Origin: an uncultured Rubrobacteraceae bacterium
GTDB lineage: Bacteria; Actinomycetota; Rubrobacteria; Rubrobacterales; Rubrobacteraceae
DNA: 11,950 nucleotides
NCBI GenBank assembly: GCA_902805985.1
Contig: CADCUW010000471.1
Coordinates: 1-11,950 of the forward strand
Direction of reading: 5' to 3'
Position 1 is the stretch's first letter. Every line of letters starts with the position of its first letter. Both the position numbers and the translations under genes were made by a program. This document shows, in pieces, positions 6,042 through 11,950 of this stretch. Below the pieces are notes generated by a model. The model had not been told where the DNA came from. It saw nothing but the letters and a program-made list of their open reading frames with translations, and made no database searches.

Positions 6042-7234
6042 TTCTGTGCGTCTCCCTTCAAGAGCGATTCCACGGCACCCACGAGCGTGTCCGGCCTCCC
6101 GAAGCCGCCGGCCTTCGTCACGACGGTGTAGGGGCCGGGGCCGATCAGGGCTCCCACCGGCACGCCGGCCTCGAGCTCCCCGGCGAGCCGGATACCGGAG
6201 GCCCCGAGCGCCCGCGAGACCGAGACCGCGGTCGAGCCCCCTGTCAGCACCAGCCCGTCGAACAACCCCTCCCCGGCGAGTGCGGCGGCGGCCCCCGAGA
6301 GCGCCCTCATGACCTGACCCCGGGCCGAAGACGAGGCCCTACCCGAGGAGTGCACGACCGCGCACGGACCTCCGGAGAGGATGTTCCTGGCCGTGTCCAC
6401 CACCTCGGGGACCGTGATCGCCGAGCCCGGGCCGACCGGGACGGCCACCTCCCCGTACCGCCCGACCAGCGCGTCGAGCTGATCCCGCGACGCGGCGTTC
6501 AGCGATCCGATGACGACCAGCACGGAGCGCGCCTTCGCGAAGCAAGCCGCAGGCTCCGCGGGACGCGGCCCCGGGTGGACGGCGCCGAGCGCCAGCGCCA
6601 GCCCCGCCGAGCCGGCCCAGAGGACCGCGCTCGGGTCGGGGACGGCCCGCACCAGGGCTTCCAGGTCAGCGTCGCGCTCGGCGTCCACCACGGTCCACTC
6701 ATTTATGTCCAGGGCGCGGCGAACGTTCTCGGGGTCTTCGAGGTCCTCGACGCCCAGAGTGCCGACGGAGGAGGACCAACGGCCGAGAAGCGCCGGGACG
6801 TGCCCCTCCCGGACGGGGGTGCGCGGGTCGTTCCTCATCTCGGTCTCGTGGACCGGGACGCCGTGGACGAGCTGGGTGCCGCCGACGGTAGTCCGCCCGG
6901 CGGCCGGGAAGGCCGGGGCGACGACGGCGCGCCGGCGGCGGGCGGTCTCGAAGGCGGCGGAGAGCTCCGCGGCGACCGAGCCGCGCAGGGTGGAGTCGAA
7001 CTTCTTGTAGACGAGCGGGGCGGCGCGGGCGGCGCGCCCGGCCTCCGCGACGTACCGGGCGGCGAGGCCGGGGCGCAGCGTGCGGGAGTCCGTGTCGAAG
7101 ACGACGGCGTCGAGGCCCTCTGGCGGCACCGGCTCCCCGCGGAAGACGACGGCGGTTCGGTAGCCGGCGCGGGCGAACTGGACGCCCGTGTCGGCAGCCC
7201 CCGTCAGGTCGTCGGCGATCACGGCCGTCAGCAC
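6038..7234 (-). CDS. DUF1537 four-carbon acid-sugar kinase
   Basis: The 398-residue protein has the hallmarks of the DUF1537 kinase family. The N-terminal substrate-binding domain carries IADDLTGAADTG (6-17), KKFDSTLRG (77-85) and a stretch at 107-137 with PAFPAAGRTT, GVPVHETEM and NDP. The C-terminal nucleotide-binding domain carries LVLTGGSTA and VTKAGGFG. Characterised members (DtnK, DenK, LtnK) phosphorylate D-threonate, D-erythronate or L-threonate with ATP at O4. Pairing with pdxA2, and the absence of OtnC or OtnI genes, points to the D-threonate-type route. The start is GTG at 7232-7234; its Shine-Dalgarno match is weak (AAAGG, about 11 nt away). A 75-bp spacer with a 30-bp-period repeat separates it from the GrpB gene. 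Confidence 0.92.
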   Translation of the reverse strand: MLTAVIADDLTGAADTGVQFARAGYRTAVVFRGEPVPPEGLDAVVFDTDSRTLRPGLAARYVAEAGRAARAAPLVYKKFDSTLRGSVAAELSAAFETARRRRAVVAPAFPAAGRTTVGGTQLVHGVPVHETEMRNDPRTPVREGHVPALLGRWSSSVGTLGVEDLEDPENVRRALDINEWTVVDAERDADLEALVRAVPDPSAVLWAGSAGLALALGAVHPGPRPAEPAACFAKARSVLVVIGSLNAASRDQLDALVGRYGEVAVPVGPGSAITVPEVVDTARNILSGGPCAVVHSSGRASSSARGQVMRALSGAAAALAGEGLFDGLVLTGGSTAVSVSRALGASGIRLAGELEAGVPVGALIGPGPYTVVTKAGGFGRPDTLVGAVESLLKGDAQK

Positions 7235-7261
7235 GGCGCCGCGCGCCTTTCAGCACGCTCC

Positions 7262-7306
7262 GGCTTCGCTCTCGGCACGCTGCACCTCTCGGGCCTCGCT
7301 CTCAGC
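7262..7306. repeat. Imperfect direct repeat, 30-bp period, between GrpB and kinase genes
   Basis: The 15-mer at 7262-7276 and its copy at 7292-7306 differ at 2 positions. Read on the minus strand in the GrpB frame after its stop, they encode AESEA and RAESEA-like peptide ended by another TGA. The segment is a GC-rich low-complexity spacer of unknown role. Confidence 0.6.
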
Positions 7307-7309
7307 ATT

Positions 7310-7846
7310 TCAGCCCGCCTTGTCCGGGACGCGACTCCAGGAGAGGGCCTCCCTCTCGGTCTGTTTCACGAAGGCGTCTTTGCCGTCCATGTAGGCTTCC
7401 ATGTCCGTGGGGAACTTTTCGGCGAGGTCCTCTTTCAAGCCTCCGTAGACGCGGGCGGTTTCGGGGTGTTTGGTCAGGTAATCTCTGAAGGCCAGGTGGC
7501 GTTCCACTTCGGAGGTGCCCGCACCGAAGATGTGGACGTTGGCGATACGCGCGGCCCCGAGACCCCTCGTGAAGAAGCGTCTCCCGGGGATGCCGTACTC
7601 TCCCCACGCCTCGTAGCCTCTCTCGGCCATCGCCCCTTCGAGGTCGTCCAACTTCTCAAGGTCCCGGGCTTCGACGAGGACGTCTATCGTCGGCTTGGCC
7701 TGGAGACCCGGCACGGAGGTGCTGCCGATGTGGTGGACGGCGAGGGCCTCGTCCCCGAGAGCCGAGCGGAGCTCGGCGGCCTCTGACTCGAACTTCTCCT
7801 TCCAGGTTGGATCGTGCGGCACGACCCTGACCTCGCGGGGCGTCAT
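7310..7846 (-). CDS. GrpB/UPF0157 family protein (nucleotidyltransferase fold)
   Basis: The 178-residue protein has the GrpB family core: HHIGSTSVPGL (38-48), KPTIDVLV (51-58), the loop GIPGRRFFTRG and NVHIFG, then a helical C-terminus. GSTS followed by an acidic residue in IDVLV is the nucleotidyltransferase-type active-site pattern. The same domain is fused to dephospho-CoA kinase in some actinobacteria. The biochemical activity of stand-alone members is poorly known. The start is ATG at 7844-7846, with GGAG 8 nt upstream. It lies 13 bp after the permease gene and 75 bp before the kinase gene, so it sits inside the catabolic operon, which is unusual. It may be a passenger or a nucleotide-linked accessory. 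Confidence 0.9.
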   Translation of the reverse strand: MTPREVRVVPHDPTWKEKFESEAAELRSALGDEALAVHHIGSTSVPGLQAKPTIDVLVEARDLEKLDDLEGAMAERGYEAWGEYGIPGRRFFTRGLGAARIANVHIFGAGTSEVERHLAFRDYLTKHPETARVYGGLKEDLAEKFPTDMEAYMDGKDAFVKQTEREALSWSRVPDKAG

Positions 7847-7859
7847 GGGTTCGTCTCCG

Positions 7860-8888
7860 TCAACCGGCCCTGCCTTCGCGGCGGCGGTTCAGGGCGTCCA
7901 CGAGAACGGCGAGGAAGATCACCACACCCTGGACGAACTGGACCCAGAAGGGCGGGACGTTGAGCAGGGTGAGGCCGTTGTTGAGCGTGCCGATCAGGAG
8001 TACGCCCACGAGCGTCCCGCCCATGCTGCCGCGCCCCCCGAAGAGGGAGGTCCCCCCGATGACCACGGCCGCTATGACCTGGAGCTCCAGCCCTTCGGCC
8101 GCGGAGGGAAGTGCTGAGTTCAGGCGGCTCGTAAGTACCACGGCCGAGAGGCCGGCGCAGAGGCCGGAGATCGCGTACACCAGAAAAGAGACCCGCCGCA
8201 CGGGGATGCCGGCAAGCCTCGCTGCCTCCCTGTTGCCGCCGATGGCGTAGACCTGGTGGCCGAAGACCGTGTGGGAGAGGACGAAGTAGCCTATCGCGAA
8301 GACGGCGAGCGTCAGCCACACGAGGAGGCTGACACCCAGGATCTCCGCCTGCCCGACGAACGTGAAGCTCGCCGGGAAGCCGAAGACCGTCTGGCCGCTG
8401 CTCACGGCGAGGGTCAGGCCGCGGCCCATAGAGAGGACGGCCAGGGTGACGATAAAAGGCGTGATGCCGAAGTACGTCGTCGAGAAGCCGTTGAAGGCCC
8501 CGATCAGGAGCCCCGCCCCTAGAGCTACCAGGATGCCCACGAACCCGGGGACCCCGCCCTGCATGGAGATCGCGGCCAGCATCCCCGTAAGCGCCACGAT
8601 GGAGCCTACCGAGAGGTCTATGCCGGCCGTGATGATGACGAACGTCATGCCCACGGCGGCGATGCCGATGACCGCCGACTGCACGACTATCTGGGTAAAG
8701 TTGTCGAACTCCAGGAAGTTCGGGGCGAAGAGGGCGAGGATGACGCACAAGAGAATCCAGGCCGCCAGTATCGGCCCCGTGCCGGTGAGAGAGCGGGAGA
8801 GGATGCCCCTCACCCCCCGCCGCCCGGAGCCCTCCTGCGGGGCCTGTTCCTTGCCGGGCTCCGCCCCGGCGGCGCGCTCTTCGGCCAC
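7860..8888 (-). CDS. Sugar ABC transporter permease (RbsC-type)
   Basis: This 342-residue integral membrane protein belongs to the BPD_transp_2 family, as RbsC and related CUT2 permeases do. About 30 polar residues precede the first helix (ILAAWILLCVILALF). The family segment GMTFVIITAGIDLSVGS follows, then further helices, the cytoplasmic coupling loop GGNREAARLAGIPVRRV, and VIGGTSLFGGRGSMGG before the last helices. I count roughly 8-10 hydrophobic segments. The start is GTG at 8886-8888, with GGAGGAGGA 7 nt upstream inside the ATPase gene's 3' end, and only 3 bp separate the genes. It forms the channel with the ATPase at 8892-10421. It probably works as a homodimer, as in ribose importers. 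The substrate may be a sugar acid or tetrose rather than ribose. Confidence 0.93.
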   Translation of the reverse strand: MAEERAAGAEPGKEQAPQEGSGRRGVRGILSRSLTGTGPILAAWILLCVILALFAPNFLEFDNFTQIVVQSAVIGIAAVGMTFVIITAGIDLSVGSIVALTGMLAAISMQGGVPGFVGILVALGAGLLIGAFNGFSTTYFGITPFIVTLAVLSMGRGLTLAVSSGQTVFGFPASFTFVGQAEILGVSLLVWLTLAVFAIGYFVLSHTVFGHQVYAIGGNREAARLAGIPVRRVSFLVYAISGLCAGLSAVVLTSRLNSALPSAAEGLELQVIAAVVIGGTSLFGGRGSMGGTLVGVLLIGTLNNGLTLLNVPPFWVQFVQGVVIFLAVLVDALNRRREGRAG

Positions 8889-8891
8889 GGC

Positions 8892-10421
8892 CTAGTCCTC
8901 CTCCCCGCTCGTCGGTTCCACGCCGTTGTCCTCCGTCCCTGAGGTCGCGTACTCAAGGATCTTCTCCTGGTCGGCCTCGGAGCCTGAGATCTCACCGACC
9001 ACCCTGCCCGCGCGCATGATCACGATGCGGTCGGCCATACCTAGAAGCTCGGGGAACTCGGAGCTGACCATCACCACGGCCCCGCCCCCGGCCGCGATCC
9101 CCAGCATGTGCTCGTAGATCTCGCTCTTCGACCCCACGTCTATCCCCCGCGTCGGCTCGTCGAGGAGCACTACCGAAGGCTCGGTCGCCATCGCCCGCGC
9201 CAGCACGACCTTCTGCTGGTTGCCGCCCGAGAGCTGCCCGGCCTCCTGCTTGAGGGACGACGCCCTCACGCCGAACCGGTCCCTGAGCCTCTGCCCGAAG
9301 GATCGGTAGCGCCCCCCGTCCACGAGGCCCGCGCGGCTTATACGGTCGAGCACGCTCAGGATCATGTTCTCGTTGATCGTCGCCGAATGCACGAGTCCCT
9401 CGGTCCCCCGGTCCTCCGGCACGTACACGACGCCCGCGTCGAGGCCTTCGGAGACGGAGCGTATCTTCCGCCCCTGCCCCCTGACCAGGATCTCGCCGCC
9501 GGTCGCGGGCGTGACGCCGGCTATGGTCTTTAGCGTCTCTGTGCGGCCCGCGCCGACGACGCCGGCGAGGCCCAGGATCTCCCCCTCCCTCACGCTGAAT
9601 GAAACCTCCCGCACCCGCGGCTCCAGGCTGAGATTCTTCACCTCGAGCGCCACGTCTCCGAGCTTCCGCTCGCGGCTCGGGAAGAGGGAGTCGAGGCGCT
9701 TGTTGACCATCGCCTGCACGAGGGACTCCGTGGTCCACTCGTTTATCGGCCTGGAGCCGACGACCGCGCCGTCGCGCATGACGGTGGCGGCGTCGCAGAT
9801 CTCGAAGACCTCTTCTAGATGGTGGCTTATGTAGATGACGGAGATGCCTTCCCGCCTGAGGTCGCGCACGACCTCGAAGAGAACCTGTATCTCGGAGCTC
9901 TGCAGGGCGCTCGTCGGCTCGTCCATGACCAGGATGCGGGCGTCGCGGTGGAGCGCTTTTGCCACCTCGAGGAGCTGGCGCACCCCGAGCCTGAGCGAGC
10001 GGACCGGCGCGCCCGTGCTAAGGTCGTCGAGCCCGACGCGCGCGAGCAGACGCCGCGCCCGGGTCCGCGCCTCGCGGCGGTCGAGCACCGGGCCGCGCGA
10101 GGGCATGTCCCCGAGAAACAGGTTCTCGGCCACGCTCATCTCAGGGACGAGGCTCAGCTCCTGGTAGATCACGGCGATGCCGGCCGCTAAAGAGTCGGAC
10201 GGGTTGCCGGCCTCGAGCTGCTCCCCGTCCACCACGATGCGTCCGCCGTCAGGCCGGTAGGCCCCGGCGAGCACCTTTATTAGGGTGGACTTGCCGGCCC
10301 CGTTCTCCCCGACGACGCCCATGACCTGCCCGCGCCCCACGCACAGGTCCACCCCCTTGAGCGCGTGCACGCCCGGGAACCTCTTGTCTATGCCCTCCAT
10401 AACAAGGGCCGTCTCGCTCAT
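8892..10421 (-). CDS. Sugar ABC transporter ATPase, two nucleotide-binding domains (RbsA-type)
   Basis: The 509-residue protein is a tandem NBD ATPase of the CUT2 class. NBD1 has Walker A GENGAGKST (38-46), signature LRLGVRQ (143-149) and Walker B ILVMDEPTSA (163-172). NBD2 has a degenerate Walker A GVVGAGRTE (287-295), signature LSGGNQQK (397-404) and Walker B VVLLDEPT (417-424). Lys is replaced by Arg in the second Walker A, as usual for the family. In NBD1 the signature Ser is replaced by Arg144, which is unusual. The working site is probably Walker A of NBD1 with the signature of NBD2. I chose ATG at 10419-10421 because GAGGAGG lies just upstream. A longer frame to 10487 is made of repeat-derived sequence and would give an N-terminus unlike RbsA. 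Confidence 0.94.
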   Translation of the reverse strand: MSETALVMEGIDKRFPGVHALKGVDLCVGRGQVMGVVGENGAGKSTLIKVLAGAYRPDGGRIVVDGEQLEAGNPSDSLAAGIAVIYQELSLVPEMSVAENLFLGDMPSRGPVLDRREARTRARRLLARVGLDDLSTGAPVRSLRLGVRQLLEVAKALHRDARILVMDEPTSALQSSEIQVLFEVVRDLRREGISVIYISHHLEEVFEICDAATVMRDGAVVGSRPINEWTTESLVQAMVNKRLDSLFPSRERKLGDVALEVKNLSLEPRVREVSFSVREGEILGLAGVVGAGRTETLKTIAGVTPATGGEILVRGQGRKIRSVSEGLDAGVVYVPEDRGTEGLVHSATINENMILSVLDRISRAGLVDGGRYRSFGQRLRDRFGVRASSLKQEAGQLSGGNQQKVVLARAMATEPSVVLLDEPTRGIDVGSKSEIYEHMLGIAAGGGAVVMVSSEFPELLGMADRIVIMRAGRVVGEISGSEADQEKILEYATSGTEDNGVEPTSGEED

Positions 10422-10424
10422 GGA

Positions 10425-10431
10425 CCTCCTC
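10425..10431 (-). promoter_or_regulatory. Shine-Dalgarno site that sets the ABC ATPase start
   Basis: GAGGAGG on the minus strand lies 3 nt before the ATG at 10419-10421. The spacing is short but the match is strong. The repeat-rich spacer begins within a few bases upstream. Confidence 0.6.
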
Positions 10432-10434
10432 GAC

Positions 10435-10576
10435 TTGAAGTTTTGGGTTTCAGGCTCTGAGGCTTGTGGAGACGTCGCCGCGACCACCGTCCTCTGCGCG
10501 TGATCCGGTGCGCGACTTCGGACCCCGGGCCGCGCACCGCACCCCTCATACCTCGAACCTTAAAGCCTCAGAACCT
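10435..10576. repeat. Repeat-rich spacer with inverted arms between binding-protein and ATPase genes
   Basis: AGGCTCTGAGGCTT (10452-10465) and the reverse complement of 10563-10576 agree at 13 of 14 bases. Around them are more TTGAAG, GGTTTCAGG and CCTCGAACC words of the kind seen at 250-458 and 2797-2852. The arms enclose the 9-bp hairpin at 10506-10539, and one arm overlaps the stop codon of the binding-protein gene (10575-10577). No gene is seen in this 153-bp gap. Confidence 0.6.
10506..10539 (-). terminator. Perfect 9-bp stem-loop after the binding-protein gene
   Basis: On the minus strand CGGTGCGCG and CGCGCACCG pair without mismatch around a 16-nt loop. The stem is very GC-rich and is not followed by a T run. 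Placed between the first gene of an importer and its ATPase, it is more likely an attenuator or an mRNA-stabilising 3' end than a full stop. Such elements commonly allow binding protein to be made in excess. Confidence 0.45.
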
Positions 10577-11576
10577 ACTTGACCTGGTTGCTCCAGATAC
10601 CGTATTCCTTTACTTCCTGGCTGTCTATGTTCTCCTTATCGATGACGATCGTCGGGTAGAAGTACTCCTTCGGGGGCGTCTTGTCCTGGTTTATCTGCTG
10701 GTCGATGAAGTCCATCGCGGTGCGGGCCATCTGGACGGGGTTCTGGCTGACGGTGGCGGTCTGCTTGTCGTTGCGGATGGCCTGGAGCGCCTGGGCCGTG
10801 CCGTCGATACCGACGACGTAGATGTGCTCGTCGCTGCTCGGCGGCTCGTAGCGGCCGGCGGAGTCTATGGCGCGGATGGCGCCGACCGTGTTGTCGTCGT
10901 TGGCGCCGAAGATGGCGTCGACCTCGGGGTTTGCCTGCAGGATGTTGGTCGTGACGTTGAGGGCCTTCTCCTGGTCGAAGTCCGCCGGCTGGTTGGCGAC
11001 GATCTCGATGTCAGGGTACTGCTTCATGACCTGCTGGAAGCCGGTCTCTCTATCTTCCGCGGCGGTCGTGCCGACGAGGCCCTGGAGGTCCACCACGTTG
11101 CCCCGCGGCTCGCCGTAGCGCTCTTCGAGGAGGTCGACAATATAATTAGCGCCCTTCTTGCCGGCCTCGATGTTGTTCGTCTCGACGACGCTGGCGAGCT
11201 CGCCGCCCTCGGCGCCGCGGTCGAGGGTATAGACGGGGATATCCGCGTTATTGGCGGCCTGGACCGCGGGCACGATGCCGTTGGCGTCTATCGGGACGAG
11301 GACGAGGGCGTCGACGTCCTGGGTGATCAGGTCCTGGGTCTGGTTGAACTGGGCGCCCGCATCGCCGTTGGCGTTCGTCTCCTTGAGCTCGAAACCGTGC
11401 TCCTTCGCGCCGTCCTTGACGCCCTTCTGGAGGCCGACGAAGAACGCGTTGTTGAGCGTCGGGCCGGCGTAACCGACCGTGATCTGATCCCCGCCTCCCC
11501 CGCCGCCTCCCGCGCAAGCCGTGACGACCAGCGCCAGCGCAAGCACCAAAAATACCCGAACCATTGAACCTCTCAC
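10575..11576 (-). CDS. Sugar ABC transporter substrate-binding lipoprotein
   Basis: The 333-residue protein is a periplasmic-binding-protein-like (Peripla_BP_4) sugar receptor. The N-terminus has a basic start, a hydrophobic stretch and the lipobox VTAC with Cys21, then a glycine-rich linker of about 8 residues, so the mature protein is a lipid-anchored extracytoplasmic receptor. The ligand-binding fold begins ITVGYAGPTLNNAFFVGLQ, like the SxxNPFF motif of ribose-type receptors, and includes DALVLVPIDANG, VYTLDRG, FGANDDNTVGA and VVGIDGTAQA. The start is GTG at 11574-11576, with AGGAGG 7 nt upstream; ATG at 11562-11564 is a weaker alternative. It delivers substrate to the permease and ATPase encoded downstream. 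The ligand cannot be read from sequence; the kinase and PdxA2 context suggests a C4 sugar acid or its precursor. Confidence 0.94.
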   Translation of the reverse strand: MRGSMVRVFLVLALALVVTACAGGGGGGGDQITVGYAGPTLNNAFFVGLQKGVKDGAKEHGFELKETNANGDAGAQFNQTQDLITQDVDALVLVPIDANGIVPAVQAANNADIPVYTLDRGAEGGELASVVETNNIEAGKKGANYIVDLLEERYGEPRGNVVDLQGLVGTTAAEDRETGFQQVMKQYPDIEIVANQPADFDQEKALNVTTNILQANPEVDAIFGANDDNTVGAIRAIDSAGRYEPPSSDEHIYVVGIDGTAQALQAIRNDKQTATVSQNPVQMARTAMDFIDQQINQDKTPPKEYFYPTIVIDKENIDSQEVKEYGIWSNQVK

Positions 11577-11605
11577 CGCTACTCCTCCTCGTTCTCTCGG
11601 GGCTC

Positions 11606-11651
11606 CCTCAAGCCTCGCGCTTCAAGTCCTCGTACCCGGTTCTCTTCAAGG
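11606..11651. repeat. Degenerate TTGAAG-type words in the SDR/binding-protein gap
   Basis: The 103-bp gap (11577-11679) holds CTCAAG (11607-11612) and two copies of TTCAAG (11621-11626, 11645-11650), resembling the other spacer repeats. I see no convincing promoter or terminator. The Shine-Dalgarno site of the binding-protein gene (11584-11589) lies at the left end of the gap. Confidence 0.35.
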
Positions 11652-11679
11652 TTCCTTCTCCCGCGTCGGGCGCGGCGCC

Positions 11680-11950
11680 TTACCGGGCAAGGTAGCCGCC
11701 GTCCACCGGCAGGATCGCGCCGGTCACGAACGAGGCCTCGTCGGAGGCGAGAAAGAGGATGGCGTTTGCCACCTCAGACGGCTCCCCGAGCCTACCTATG
11801 GGATGCGCCTCCTTCATGGGAGCCTTGTACTCCTCCGGCAGCTCCGCCACGGCCTCGGTCGTTATGGTGCCGGGTGCCACGGCGTTCACGCGGATGCCGC
11901 GGGCCGCCCACTCGACGGCGAGGTGCTTGGTGATCCCGGACGCCACGAAC
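11680..11950 (-). CDS. Short-chain dehydrogenase/reductase, C-terminal part (runs off right edge)
   Basis: The visible part covers the last 89 residues of a classical SDR (usual total about 250). It shows ITKHLAVEWAARGIRVNAV, the VAPGTI motif where the family has N-x-x-x-PG, IGRLGEPSEVANAILFLAS, and the terminal FVTGAILPVDGGY. The cofactor-binding glycine motif and the YxxxK catalytic pair lie upstream, outside the window, just before the first visible residues. The enzyme is NAD(P)-dependent and cytoplasmic; the substrate is unknown. It is on the same strand, 103 bp before the transporter genes. It may oxidise a sugar or polyol to supply the acid-sugar route, but that depends on the missing part. 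The stop is TAA at 11680-11682. Confidence 0.93.
   Translation of the reverse strand, partial: FVASGITKHLAVEWAARGIRVNAVAPGTITTEAVAELPEEYKAPMKEAHPIGRLGEPSEVANAILFLASDEASFVTGAILPVDGGYLAR

Larger units (their letters stand above)
1775..11950 (-). other. Probable acid-sugar uptake and catabolism operon
   Basis: Eleven genes lie on one strand with gaps of 13 bp or less, or overlaps, at most junctions. Larger gaps lie after the SDR (103 bp), after the binding protein (153 bp), after GrpB (75 bp), and between the hydrolase, LarA-like and cyclase genes (31 and 34 bp). The order is SDR, binding protein, ATPase, permease, GrpB, DUF1537 kinase, PdxA2, alpha/beta hydrolase, LarA-like protein, cyclase, small membrane protein. 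One transcript, or a main one with internal modulation, is the simplest reading. No regulator gene or clear operon promoter is in the window, so both probably lie beyond the right edge. Confidence 0.6.

Noticed and set aside
5975..7786. A 603-codon open frame on the plus strand
   Set aside because: It is antisense to the kinase, PdxA2 and GrpB genes, has low-complexity Gly/Arg/Asp-rich composition and no recognisable domain. It is a high-GC artefact.
10422..10487. Longer N-terminus of the ABC ATPase
   Set aside because: The added 22 residues come from spacer repeats, and a strong GAGGAGG stands before the downstream ATG, which gives a normal RbsA-type beginning.
10464..11567. A 367-codon open frame on the plus strand
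   Set aside because: It mirrors the binding-protein gene. The minus strand has a signal peptide, lipobox and receptor motifs.
11660..11679. CCGCG/CGCGG stem just after the SDR stop as a terminator
   Set aside because: It has only 5 bp and no T run. In this base composition such stems arise by chance.

Overview
GC-rich bacterial DNA in which every gene I can support lies on the minus strand, so transcription runs from right (11950) to left. High GC, many GTG and TTG starts, and low-complexity spacers built from TTGAGG/TTCAGG-like words suggest a high-GC actinobacterium. Rubrobacter or a relative is my best guess, from general resemblance only.

Right to centre (11950 to about 5043) is a sugar-acid uptake and catabolism cluster: the C-terminal part of a short-chain dehydrogenase (SDR), a lipoprotein sugar-binding protein, a two-domain sugar ABC ATPase, its permease, a GrpB/UPF0157 protein, a DUF1537 four-carbon acid-sugar kinase and a PdxA-family dehydrogenase of the PdxA2 type. 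The kinase and PdxA2 genes overlap by 4 bp. This pair is the known core of D-threonate (and in some bacteria D-erythronate) breakdown: phosphorylation at O4, then oxidation and decarboxylation to dihydroxyacetone phosphate.

The same tightly spaced run continues (5039 to 1775) with an epoxide-hydrolase-like alpha/beta hydrolase, a LarA/DUF2088 protein of the nickel-dependent hydroxyacid racemase superfamily, a metal-dependent cyclase (kynurenine formamidase-like) protein and a 66-residue membrane protein. These are not part of the published core pathway. They make this locus look like an extended or alternative acid-sugar pathway, perhaps with a C2-epimerisation step and lactone or ester hydrolysis.

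Left end: moeA (molybdopterin molybdenumtransferase), probably with its own extended -10 promoter and a TTG start, then a 242-bp repeat-rich spacer, then the first 70 codons of an unidentified gene that may be leaderless.

Spacers: a perfect 4 x 14-bp array (2797-2852), two sets of inverted repeat arms (288-458 and 10452-10576) and a perfect 9-bp hairpin (10506-10539) fill the gaps between genes, often overlapping the upstream stop codon. No tRNA, rRNA, CRISPR array, insertion sequence or transcriptional regulator is visible, and no stretch over 300 bases lacks a gene.
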